DNA of 64,000 nucleotides, taken from assembly GCF_041321145.1 (NCBI RefSeq), contig NZ_JBGGWA010000015.1, positions 62,001 through 126,000 on the forward strand, in the 5' to 3' direction. This document shows, piece by piece, positions 26,615 through 35,283 of the stretch. The stretch's first letter is position 1. Every line of letters begins with the position of its first letter. Position numbers and translations under genes: made by a program. The notes below the pieces were generated by a model. That model did no database searches. It was given only the letters and a program-made list of their open reading frames with translations, and was not told the origin of the DNA. This DNA is from Paraburkholderia sp041321145. GTDB lineage: Bacteria > Pseudomonadota > Gammaproteobacteria > Burkholderiales > Burkholderiaceae.

Positions 26615-27513
26615 CCGCCCGACCCCTGGCGACGCTCGCGGCAGCGGTAACCGGTGTGCTGGTGGGTGCTGCGATGGTGGCCACGCGAACGGTTTCCCCC
26701 GATGCCTCGCCCGCGACGCTCGCCTTCCTGCGCTATTTCATCGGTATGTGCGTACTGGCTGTGCCCGTGTTTCTGGCCCGTCGCACGCGCTTTACGCCGA
26801 AGGACACGAGTGCCATCGCGGGTCTCGGTGTGTTGCAGTTCGCGGTGCTGATCGTGCTGCTCAATTACGCATTGGAAACACTATCGGCGGCAACGTGCGC
26901 ACTCATTTTCTCGACGATGCCGCTCGTGACAATGTGTCTCGCCGTCGGACTGCGCCGCGAGGCCTTCAGTCCTGCGAGACTGGTCGGACTCCTGATGGCG
27001 GTATCGGGTGTCGGCCTGCTGCTCCGGTCATCGCTATCGCACGTTTCGGCGCACGCCGCTGATCTGTCCGCGCTCGCGGCGCTGATCGGCGCGACGGTGA
27101 TCGGCGCGGTTTGCAGCATGCTGTACCGGCCGTACCTGCGCCGCTATCCGGCGTTGCCGACCAGCGCGCTGGCGATGTTCACCGCCGTGATTTTTCTTGG
27201 CGCGTTATGCCTCGCGACGGCGCAGCCGCTCGCTCCCCGGCTGTCGGCGCTGCAGTGGGCGAACGTCGCGTTCATCGGCCTGTCGAGCGGGGTCGGCTAT
27301 TTCTGCTGGCTCTGGGCGCTGGGCAAACTCGAAGCGAGTCGCGTGGTCGCCTTTCAGGCTTTGGGACCGGTTACAGCAACGGCGATCGAGTTGCTGCTCG
27401 ATCGCCGACTGCCATCGTGGGGGCTCTGCCTGTCCGCCGCGCTGGTCGTCGCCGGGCTCAATGTGGCACTGCGGGACGAACGCAGGATCCGGACGGCGGT
27501 CGGGTCCGGGTGA
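26611..27513 (+). CDS. EamA/DMT family transporter
   Basis: A 300-residue inner-membrane protein of the drug/metabolite transporter superfamily with about ten helices in two EamA repeats; TLAFLRYFIGMCVLAVPVFL opens repeat 1 and ALQWANVAFIGLSSGVGYFC lies in repeat 2. It probably exports a metabolite. The GTG start (26611) overlaps the upstream stop in a GTGA; upstream in-frame residues belong to another frame of the MarR-GNAT gene. Coupling with an acetyltransferase suggests export of an acetylated or toxic small molecule. Confidence 0.87.
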   Translation: MTARPLATLAAAVTGVLVGAAMVATRTVSPDASPATLAFLRYFIGMCVLAVPVFLARRTRFTPKDTSAIAGLGVLQFAVLIVLLNYALETLSAATCALIFSTMPLVTMCLAVGLRREAFSPARLVGLLMAVSGVGLLLRSSLSHVSAHAADLSALAALIGATVIGAVCSMLYRPYLRRYPALPTSALAMFTAVIFLGALCLATAQPLAPRLSALQWANVAFIGLSSGVGYFCWLWALGKLEASRVVAFQALGPVTATAIELLLDRRLPSWGLCLSAALVVAGLNVALRDERRIRTAVGSG

Positions 27514-27667
27514 GGATGACTGACTGCAAACGACTGACTGGCGGAACGGGTTCAACTTAAGTGTTCAATCTTACGTGCTCGATCGCTTCGCGATATGCCT
27601 GTCGTGACAGCGGTTTTTTCGGGTTTATTGAGGCTTGATCCACATGCTGCAACAAGGAGCGTTCAAC

Positions 27668-28048
27668 ATGAGCAGGCAATACCACTACAGGATCGATACA
27701 GAAGTGAAGTTCGGTTTCCTGAAGCTGATCGACGTCAACCTGATTCGCGAGCAGGTCACGGACGACTGGGCCAACCAGACACTCTGCCGCGTCAACGACT
27801 GCGTCGTGCGCCTTGGTGTTGTCCAGGGTGAATTCCACTGGCACAAGCACGACAATGAGGATGAGTTCTTCTATGTCGTCGACGGCAGGCTGTTCATCGA
27901 TGTGGAGAACGGTCCGACGGTCGAACTTTTGCCAAACCAGGGTTTCACCGTGCCCAAAGGCATCGTGCATCGCACGCGCGCGCCGGACCGGACGGCGATG
28001 CTGATGATCGAGGGGGCCACGGTGACGGCGACCGGCGACGACGACTGA
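27668..28048 (+). CDS. cupin-domain protein
   Basis: A 126-residue single-cupin protein. Motif 1 is HWHKHDNEDEFFYVVDGRL with the His-x-His...Glu metal ligands; motif 2 is PNQGFTVPKGIVHRTRAPD with the second His. AAGGAGCG precedes the ATG. Small cupins of this class are often isomerases or dioxygenases, or binding domains; no substrate can be read here. It is an isolated gene between the EamA operon and the thioesterase. Confidence 0.87.
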   Translation: MSRQYHYRIDTEVKFGFLKLIDVNLIREQVTDDWANQTLCRVNDCVVRLGVVQGEFHWHKHDNEDEFFYVVDGRLFIDVENGPTVELLPNQGFTVPKGIVHRTRAPDRTAMLMIEGATVTATGDDD

Positions 28049-28316
28049 GAGCCCACAGCAATTCAGCCCGGGGTGGACAAGCCAGACGGGTTTGTCTCCC
28101 CGTGCAGATCCCAAGCCGCAGCCATGACTGTCGACTGCCTGAATTAACCTGACCACTTCAAACCGGCAACCTGAAACGTTGTGCGTCTGCTCCCCAGTGG
28201 CGCGACGAGTGGCTGGAAGGTCGATCACCGTCATGCGGACCGAGCGTCGCCACCCGCCGGCTGCTTTGCGTGGCTCCCTTAGTGCCTGATTTTCCGAACG
28301 CCCAAACTGGATCCAC

Positions 28317-28742
28317 ATGACAACACTCGAAGCAGGACTTCGCCACTCAGCCACGCTTGCCGTCACGAACGGCCTGACGGTGCCCGAAGTCTCCCCCTCA
28401 TTTCCTGCTTTTGCCGACATGCCGCGCGTGTTTGCCACCGCCTATCTGGTCGGCTTCATCGAGGCGACCTGTATCGAGGCCCTGCACCCGTACCTGGCTG
28501 GCGGCGAGGGCACCGTTGGCACCCACATCGACGTGAGCCATTGCGCCGCTACCCCTGTCGGCATGACGGTGCTGGCGGAAGTGGAGCTGATCGGGGTCGA
28601 GGGAAGGAAGCTGCGCTTTCGGGTCCAGTGCAGGGATGAACGCGATGTGATCGCCGAGGGCTTTCATGAGCGCGTCATCATCGACCGGGATCGATTCATG
28701 ACACGGATCCTGGACAAGGCAGTGCCCCACCGCAACGGGTGA
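28317..28742 (+). CDS. FlK-like hotdog thioesterase
   Basis: A 141-residue hotdog-fold protein of the fluoroacetyl-CoA thioesterase family. The spacing of the FlK catalytic triad is preserved: Thr41, Glu49 and His75 here against Thr42, Glu50 and His76 in FlK, within VFATAYLVGFIEATC and THIDVSH. Relatives hydrolyse acyl-CoA esters, and most are not fluoroacetate specific. The gene ends just before a decayed acyl-CoA dehydrogenase, suggesting a former acyl-CoA operon. Confidence 0.82.
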   Translation: MTTLEAGLRHSATLAVTNGLTVPEVSPSFPAFADMPRVFATAYLVGFIEATCIEALHPYLAGGEGTVGTHIDVSHCAATPVGMTVLAEVELIGVEGRKLRFRVQCRDERDVIAEGFHERVIIDRDRFMTRILDKAVPHRNG

Positions 28743-28766
28743 AAAGAGCAGCACGATTGCAGCGCG

Positions 28767-29930
28767 ATGGATTTTGTGCTGAAGAAAGCAACTCCGCAAG
28801 TGAACTTGCGACGCGCGCGAATGAGGCCGCCAGGGAGGCGGTCGGCAGATATGACATTGATGGGGACGCAGGCGATGACGCAAACCGCGACGCCATGGCC
28901 GGCGTGCTTGCGGTATTCGCTTCTCACGATCTGCTCACCTTCGGATTCTCGGACCCGTCACATACCGGACCGAAGCCGGGCGATATGGACAGGGCTTGCG
29001 AGATCATTTGCGCGCTTGCGGGCCGGTCCGGTACCCTGGCGACCATCTACATGGTAAGCGGCCTGCTGGGGCGCTGTGCATCTCGTGCGCGGGCACAAGA
29101 GACCAGAAGGCTGCGTTGCTCCCGCGTGCGGCGCAGGGAAGGCTGCAACTGGCCTTTGCAATGACGGAGCCCGGCGCGGGCTCCGACGCAGGCAGCCTGT
29201 CAACGCGCGCGTCGAAGCAGGACGACGCCTACCTGCTCGAGGGCGAAAAAATCTATATCACCGGTGCCGCTACCGCCGACATCGTGCTGGCGGTGGCCAG
29301 GACGTCGGCGGACAATCCCAGGCGTTTGGCATCTTCATGATCCCGGCGGATGCTGCAAACCTCACGGTCGAACCGCTGGGCAAGCTTGCAGGCAACGCGC
29401 ATGCGTCCTGCCCGATCAGACTCGATGGGGTGCGCGCAACGACCGGGCAGGTGCTCGGCGGTCCGCGGGTCGTGGAAAGTGCATGGCCCACCCTGCGACT
29501 TACCGGTATCCTTGAATGTCTGAACGTCTCCGCGATGGCTTGCGGGCTTGCACACGCGGCCACGCTCAGTGCCAGCGCATTCATTCGGGAGCGCCACCAG
29601 TTTGGAGAGGCGCTGACGGGTTTTCAGAGCATCCAGCATGCGGTGGTCGAGATGAGTACCGTCGCCACGGGCATGCAGCTTTTCCTTGAGCATGCGCTGC
29701 GCGCGCATGCTGCCGGCACCGATGCGACGCAGGCCATTTCGATGGCGAAATACTTCTGCTCGGAACAGCTGCAGCAGGTTGTCGAAAAGGCCGTCCGTGT
29801 GATGGGTGGCCGCGCGTATTTCGATTTTGAGCCGGTGTCGCGGTTTTATCGCGAGGCACCGTTTTGCCTGTTTGCCGTCGGAACCGTCGAGATCCAGAAG
29901 ATGCTCATTGCGCGCATGCTGGGACTGTAG
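28767..29930 (+). pseudogene. acyl-CoA dehydrogenase family protein, frameshifted
   Basis: Nearly complete in three successive frames: ELATRANEAAREAVGRYDID ... GTLATIYMVSGLLG; then QLAFAMTEPGAGSDAGSLST ... EGEKIYITGAATADIVLAVA; then FGIFMIPADAANLTVEPLGK through QFGEALTGFQSIQHAVVEMS to KAVRVMGGRAYFDFEPVSRF and the natural end at 29930. Frame changes lie near 29075 and 29325. Catalytic-loop and FAD-binding regions remain recognisable. Either a recent pseudogene or indels in the assembly. Confidence 0.85.
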
Positions 29931-30347
29931 CTCCCTGGAGTTGCGGCCACCGTGGCCGCGCAGGTGCGCATGGCATGGAAGTCACCACCGGGCACCGTGT
30001 TGCTGAGCGCACCTGATCCGCCGTCTGGCGATTCGCTCACAAAATCTGCGCAGTTTGCAGTGGCAGGGCCAGTGGTGTCGATCCCCGCGAAGGGTTGGTA
30101 GTTTTCGTTGTAGTGCGAAACAAATCGAAAAGATGCGAGCCAGGCGCGAATTCCTGCGCACAGAATGCAGTTGTGGAGGCTTCGCCGGAAATGCCTGCAC
30201 GTTGCAATTTTTGAACAGGATGATGCGGTGCGAAGGATTGCTGATGATGTGATGCCGTCCCGTTTGCGCCGCAGCAGGAGAAGAGGCTGGTCGACGTAAC
30301 TGGAAAATCACAAGGCGATTGCATGAAAGGTCAAACGTCCGTAAGCC
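29931..30347. other. no supported gene
   Basis: No frame with recognisable composition; probably the left flank of the IS remnants that follow. Confidence 0.4.
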
Positions 30348-30675
30348 TTATACCGGCGCCCTGTTGCGACTATCGCCGATTTCGCGGGTGAATTCGACCG
30401 CTACGATGGAGCGCTTACCGGGCCAGATCATTGGCTGCTGCCAGCGGGTGAGGACGTCGCTGGCGACGCAGCGGCGTGCCTCGATGCGGCCGTGAGCCTT
30501 CTCGACTTCGCTGCGCCCGGTGATGAACACCTCCCGGTCCTGCCGCCGCACACGCGCGATGGCATCGAGTGTCGTTCGGATGTGCAAGCAGGGAGGGCTA
30601 GTTGCCCTTGACGGCGAGAACGTAGTCGGCGCTGGCCTCCACGATGAGGTCGGTCGGAACTCGTGGATGCCAACG
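30348..30675 (-). pseudogene. ISAs1-type transposase fragment, frameshifted
   Basis: On the minus strand DLIVEASADYVLAVKGN is followed after a stop and frame change by AHGRIEARRCVASDVLTRWQ, then WPGKRSIVAVEFTREIGD, the C-terminal core of ISAs1-type transposases. Both ends are missing. Confidence 0.7.
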
Positions 30676-30721
30676 GGTTAAGCAGCGACCGGAGTCAGAG
30701 AGTATCGCTGCGTGAATGCTA

Positions 30722-30890
30722 CGGGTGACAGGAGTCAAGACGAGCCTGCGTGCGCTGCCGGCTATAGAGCATCCTGATGTATTCGCTGATGGCTCGCGTG
30801 GCCTCGTCACGCGTGGCGAAGCGTCGACGATAGACCAGCTAGCTTTTTTCAGCGTGCCCCAATGCGAGTCGATCGGCGCGTTGTCCCGGA
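30722..30890 (-). pseudogene. IS3-type transposase C-terminal fragment
   Basis: On the minus strand DNAPIDSHWGTLKKAS in one frame joins LVYRRRFATRDEATRAISEY, then IRMLYSRQRTQARLD in another, the end of the IS3 integrase core. It abuts the ISAs1 fragment, so one element landed in the other or both were rearranged. Confidence 0.65.
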
Positions 30891-31246
30891 TTCAGCCAGT
30901 CGTCGCAACAACGTCTTATGCACGTGATGATAGATGCTCGCGGAGTTTTCGGCAAAGTTTTGCAGCCGAGAAATTTGCGAGGCCAGATATTGAGTGCGTT
31001 TGGGACCGCAGCGAGTTCCTCGGTGCCGTAGCGCGTTAGATCCGTGATGCATGAGGCCCAGCGCGGCATGTGGGTAGACGGCGCCAAGCCGGGACTTTCT
31101 TTCACATCCGGTTCGAGGTACAGGGCCGGCGAAGTTTCGAATTGCTCGCGCCCATCGTGGGCTTGATAGGCAACACCTGCGTGGTAACGGCGCGCTCCGT
31201 TTCGCCTCTCCTTGAGCCGACCCGGTTGACGTCGTGCGTCGCGCGC
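30891..31246. other. no supported gene; probable IS debris
   Basis: A minus frame (GTEELAAVPNALNIWPRKFL) has protein-like composition but I cannot assign it. Confidence 0.35.
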
Positions 31247-31411
31247 CTACAACTTCTGACCTTCAGCATACAGGCAGCCGGCAGCCTTCTGGCCGCGTGA
31301 CGGTCTGTCCGGGACGCCGGTGGATTTGATGGTGCGCCGAGTCTGCGTCTTGCCGTCGTCGAGCAGCGCGCGCGCCATTGAGTCGCTGAAGGGGACAGGG
31401 CCTTCCTCCAT
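31247..31411 (-). pseudogene. phage-type small protein, truncated
   Basis: A 54-residue minus frame beginning MEEGPVPFSDSMARALLDDG, then KTQTRRTIK. This start is characteristic of phage and prophage proteins of otherwise unknown role, normally several times longer. Here it ends at 31247. Confidence 0.5.
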
Positions 31412-31438
31412 GCTACGATCCTCCAGCCACTTTCCGGG

Positions 31439-31776
31439 GTGCGCCATGGCTTTAAGGAAATGAAAAGGCAAACTGTCGAGGCATGTGTGATGCCGGCTCC
31501 CGGTGGCATGTTCAAGGGATACATCCGTGTCACGACGAAGCGCGGCAATCAGTTCATTGGGCAGACCATTGGCGAGGCTGCGCGCGCCCGATGCCGACGG
31601 CCGAGGCAGTCCTGGAGTTTGCTGAGGAGCTGACGCTAGATGGCGCTGGCGACGTGAAGGATACGCGCATCGAAGAGCACTACGCCTGCGTGCGCTGCTG
31701 CGGCGTATTTGCGCGCACTCTCGCCGGGCCACCGGCGCGACAGATCTGGATGCTCCTGAACACGGGGCAGCACTGA
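31439..31776 (+). pseudogene. hypothetical protein, frameshifted
   Basis: KRQTVEACVMPAPGGMFKGY, IRVTTKRGNQFIGQTIGEAA, then after a frame change RPMPTAEAVLEFAEELTLDG to RQIWMLLNTGQH. The two frames together read as one small protein. No family recognised; it diverges from the phage-type fragment across a 27-base spacer. Confidence 0.4.
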
Positions 31777-31853
31777 TTCACCTGCCGCGGTGAGCCGGCT
31801 TACGGACAATTCCCTCATGCTAGGATTCCTCGAAAACCACGAGAGAAACCTTC

Positions 31854-32057
31854 ATGGCCAGCCACAATTTCTCGCACAACGAAGTCAACTACAGCGTTTA
31901 CGTGACCCAACAAAAGGACGGAAGGTGGGACTGGGCATACACGTTGACCAAGCCGCCCATCTACTGGAAAAACCGGGAGACGCCTGCAGCAACGCCGGAG
32001 CAGGCGATCGAAGAGGCGCGTTTCGACGCGGAGCGCCGCATCGACGCGATGAAATAA
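31854..32057 (+). CDS. small hypothetical protein
   Basis: A 67-residue protein: MASHNFSHNEVNYSVYVTQQ, then KDGRWDWAYTLTKPPIYWKN and a helical end rich in Glu/Ala. The sequence looks like a single beta-alpha domain of the kind seen in many Burkholderia stress-associated small proteins. Its leader (AGGATTCCTCGAA about 40 bases before the ATG) is repeated before the remnant at 32171. Confidence 0.6.
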   Translation: MASHNFSHNEVNYSVYVTQQKDGRWDWAYTLTKPPIYWKNRETPAATPEQAIEEARFDAERRIDAMK

Positions 32058-32170
32058 GCCGTCGAAAATGGCCCGTACCATCCGGTACGGCTTCAATTCG
32101 GCCGCCGGTGCGGCTCGTATCGTGTTGTCACTCATACCAGGATTCCTCGAACTTCACGATGGAGACGACC

Positions 32171-32248
32171 ATGGCATCTCACCTGTGTCATGAGTTCAGT
32201 GAAGACGAACGGGAGGAAGGAATCGATTGCTGCAAGCCATGGCTTTGA
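32171..32248 (+). pseudogene. 25-codon remnant of a small gene
   Basis: MASHLCHEFSEDEREEGIDC, then CKPWL and a stop. It shares the MASH start and the AGGATTCCTCGAA leader (about 32140) with the gene at 31854, so it is probably a damaged duplicate. Confidence 0.35.
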
Positions 32249-32544
32249 CATCGTTGAGTTCGACAACTGCGACGAAGATCAATATCCCGCCGGCGGCGCA
32301 GTCGGCCCGATTTTTATCGGTAAGTCACGGTTACTCGACCAAGCAACGGCACGGTTGGTATTTGCGATGCCGGCGATGGCACCGCGTGGCATGCCGGTTT
32401 TGAGCGTGATCTGGCGGCCTGAGAATTCGGCGACGGTGCGGTTTAGCGCGACCGCGTTATCCATGGTGACGCTCCGGTAAGGCGCGGACAGAGGCGTCGC
32501 GACGGCAGTGTCACGGTAACTGGATGTGCTGGTAGGGTGACACG
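32249..32544. other. no supported gene
   Basis: A minus frame (32279-32464, MDNAVALNRTVAEFSGRQIT start) has plausible composition but no family or clear ribosome site. Confidence 0.35.
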
Positions 32545-32620
32545 ATGAAGAACTCGAAGCGGCTCTATCACCGCCCTTCGCTTTCCGGGCGCCGTGATGA
32601 GCGGGGCAGTGCGCTTGTAG
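32545..32620 (+). pseudogene. IS6-type transposase N-terminal scrap
   Basis: MKNSKRLYH followed after a frame change by RFPGAVMSGAVRL matches the start of the transposase at 51704-52437 (MKKSKSLYRGHRFPAGVISC). The rest is gone. Confidence 0.5.
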
Positions 32621-32909
32621 AGGGCTTCTAGGTTTACAGGCGTTCGCACCGGATCCCTGCTGCTGAGCAGAGGCTGCGATCCACGTTTACCCGCACACAG
32701 TCCCGACGGACAAGGTCATCTCAAAAATATTCATCCCACATATTGATCATTGAACAGAGGCAGCATAAAGTGACCTCCTCGGCGTGCGGTACGCACCCGG
32801 TCAGCATAGACGCCTCGCATCCTGATCGATGGGTGATCCGGCTCGCAGCGGGACGGCAACAGCTCAAGTTCCCAGCGAATGCAGTCCCTATAAGCCAGGA
32901 GATGAAGAT

Positions 32910-33072
32910 GCTGAGTCCACATGAATTCGCAACCCTGATAGCTGCTCAAGGACGCTCCAGATCCAATCGCCTGGACCGTGCGGATCTCGAAGCCCTTCTC
33001 GAACGCCAACTCGTCACGCTGGAACAGCTCGCTCACGGGCAACAGCGACCTCTCATTACGATCAACGGATAG
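32910..33072 (+). CDS. small hypothetical protein
   Basis: A 53-residue protein: MLSPHEFATLIAAQGRSRSN, then DLEALLERQLVTLEQLAHGQ and RPLITING. Small helical proteins with this start and the ERQLVTLEQ helix are familiar in Burkholderia; function unknown. AGGAG lies upstream of the ATG at 32910; upstream in-frame residues are not supported. Confidence 0.55.
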
Positions 33073-33241
33073 TCGGTTCTCAAGGGCCGTTAGCCATCAG
33101 TGCCGCGATGGCTAGTGCGAACGAATTGCCGACAATCCCGTCCACGAGTCAGTCATGTAAGACTCCGGTGGCCGCGGCGTGGACAGTGGTGCCAGTCATC
33201 TCTATCCCTCTGTGTCCCTGTGACCAATGGAGACTATTGCA

Positions 33242-33451
33242 ATGAGTGCCACGACTGTGGAAGAGAAGATCCGGGCGCGCGCATACGAACTCTGGCAACT
33301 GGACGGCGCCCTTGAAGGGTGCGCTGACGAGTACTGGCGCACAGCCCGTGCACTCGTCGAGAAGGAGACGACCGCTCCGGGCGCCGCCGGGGCCGGTGAT
33401 CCGGATGCCAGGCACGGACTGACGGATCATTCCAGCAGTGGTGCAGAATGA
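33242..33451 (+). CDS. DUF2934 family small protein
   Basis: A 69-residue protein. The DUF2934 segment is EEKIRARAYELWQLDGALEG, then ADEYWRTARALVEKE, and the C-terminus is Gly/Ala-rich and probably disordered. Paralogues are at 189 and 38858 in this window. Function unknown. Confidence 0.8.
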   Translation: MSATTVEEKIRARAYELWQLDGALEGCADEYWRTARALVEKETTAPGAAGAGDPDARHGLTDHSSSGAE

Positions 33452-33756
33452 CCTGACGCTAATGATCCGGAGTCGACATTCTCTCTCTACGAGGCGGACA
33501 TCGATTCACGGTAACCCGACCTGCTTCTGAGGCCGCTCATGGCTCGCGTCGGTGGATCCGGAACGTGGATTGCATGGGCGGGCCGCATGGCCTGTCAATG
33601 CGTTGGCCGTTGCAGATTTTTTCGTTTTCGATTTCATCGGTGCGCTGTGTCACAGTCGCCGGTTGCTACGCGCGAAATAATTTATCCACAGTGTTTGTTT
33701 GCCACCGGCGCTTCACGCGTCCGGCCCCGGCATAACGATCGCCCTGGAGGTGTGCT
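33452..33756. other. intergenic; single DnaA-box-like sequence
   Basis: No gene. TTATCCACA at 33682-33690 equals the DnaA-box consensus but stands alone. The segment probably contains the promoter of the protease gene. Confidence 0.4.
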
Positions 33757-35217
33757 GTGTGCCACCAGACTTTTGCCCGCACCTTGTTCCGCGCTGCCGT
33801 GATAGCTGTATTTCTCGCTGGCTATCCGTGCCTGAAGTCAACGGCGGCTGCCGCGGGCTCGGCTCCGCTGCCTGCGAGGGAGAAGCGGGTTTCGCCGGCT
33901 AACGCTGCTGCGCCGGTCGACTTCCCCACAATCGTAGAGCGATACGGGGTCGCCGTCGTGAATATCAGCACGACGGCCCAGGAGCAGCAAGGGTCGGTCC
34001 CAGCCTTCGTGGCGCTCGATCCTGACGATCCCTTTTTTGCGTTCTTCAAGCGCGCGGCGCAGCAACCGCAGGAGTCTCAAGGCAACCCGCCAGGCGCGAT
34101 AGAGGGTGTCGGGTCCGGGTTCATCGTTAGCCCCGATGGCCTCATTCTGACTACGGCTCATGTGGTGGATCAAGCTGACGAAGTTATGGTCAGGCTGACC
34201 GATCGGCGCGAGTTCAAGGCAAAGGTGCTGGCTGTCGACGCCCAGAGCGACGTCGCGGTGATTCAGATCGACGCCACGAAGCTTCCGACGGTCAAACTTG
34301 GCGACTCGTCGCGAGTGCGCGTTGGCGAACAGGTGCTGACGATCGGATCGCCCGACCGCTTCAAGAATACCGTCACAGCCGGCATAGTCAGCGCCACTTC
34401 CCGCACGCTGCCGGATGGCAGCAATTTTCCTTTTTTCCAGACCGACGTCTCCATCAACCCCGACAACTCGGGTGGCCCGCTGTTCAATCGTGCTGGCGAG
34501 GTGGTCGGCATCGACGTGCAGGTTTACGTGGACTCAGACAGGTACCCGAGCCTGACTTTTGCCATCCCGATCAACCTGGCGATCAAGGTGCAATCGCAGT
34601 TGCAAACCCAGCGCAAGATATCTCCGGGCGGTCTTGGCGTGGAGGTGCAGGACGTCGGTCCCGGGTTGGCGGTGGCCTTCGGCCTGCCGCGACCGGCAGG
34701 TGCGCTGGTCAACTCCGTCGAGCCCGGCACACCGGCTGCCGCGATCGGCATCAAGCCGGGCGACGTGATCGTGCAGTTCGGTGACAAGACGATTGATCGC
34801 TCAGCCGAACTCGTCGAGGATGCTGCTGGTCTGCAGCCCGGAACGAAAACCACACTCAGGCTGATCCGCAATCGAAGATCGATGACGATGGCGGTGATGG
34901 TCGGCGCGTCCCGGGAAAGCCCTAACGCTCGACAAAACGAAGGCAGCGCAACGGATCGCCTGGGCTTGATCATGCATCCGCTGAGCGAGGGCGAGCGGCG
35001 CACGAGCGGGCTTGCTGTAGGTCTGATGGTGGAGGGGGTTCATGGGCCGGCGGCAACCGCAGGCATCCAGCCCGGCGATATCGTCCTGTCGCTCAATGGC
35101 ACGCTGGTCGAATCACAGGAGCAAGTGGCCGCGTTGGAAGCAAAGGCAGGGAAAGAGATAGCGGTGCTGATCCAGCGCAACAACGCGCGCAGCTTTGTTT
35201 CGGTCGAGCTTAGATGA
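33757..35217 (+). CDS. HtrA/DegP-like periplasmic serine protease with altered active-site loop
   Basis: A 486-residue Do-type protease: signal peptide (about 1-33), trypsin-like domain, then two PDZ domains (about 285-375 and 395-485). The triad positions are His135 (LTTAHVV), Asp165 (SDVAVIQI) and Ser238 (NPDNSGGPLF). In HtrA proteins the last motif is GNSGG; here the Gly before Asn is Asp236, altering the oxyanion hole. The GGYMG-type stretch after the active site is also changed (VYVDSDRYPSLTFAIPI). It may be a weak protease or mainly a chaperone. GTG start with TGGAGG upstream. An IS6 element begins two bases after the stop codon. Confidence 0.88.
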   Translation: MCHQTFARTLFRAAVIAVFLAGYPCLKSTAAAAGSAPLPAREKRVSPANAAAPVDFPTIVERYGVAVVNISTTAQEQQGSVPAFVALDPDDPFFAFFKRAAQQPQESQGNPPGAIEGVGSGFIVSPDGLILTTAHVVDQADEVMVRLTDRREFKAKVLAVDAQSDVAVIQIDATKLPTVKLGDSSRVRVGEQVLTIGSPDRFKNTVTAGIVSATSRTLPDGSNFPFFQTDVSINPDNSGGPLFNRAGEVVGIDVQVYVDSDRYPSLTFAIPINLAIKVQSQLQTQRKISPGGLGVEVQDVGPGLAVAFGLPRPAGALVNSVEPGTPAAAIGIKPGDVIVQFGDKTIDRSAELVEDAAGLQPGTKTTLRLIRNRRSMTMAVMVGASRESPNARQNEGSATDRLGLIMHPLSEGERRTSGLAVGLMVEGVHGPAATAGIQPGDIVLSLNGTLVESQEQVAALEAKAGKEIAVLIQRNNARSFVSVELR

Positions 35218-35283
35218 ACGGTTCTGTCGCATTAACGATGTTGCGTTAAAGTTCGGGCCGAACAAACGTTGCTTCAGCTCACG

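Noticed and set aside
33682..33690. TTATCCACA, a DnaA-box match
   Set aside because: Single copy, no cluster, no AT-rich unwinding region and no replication gene nearby, so not an origin.
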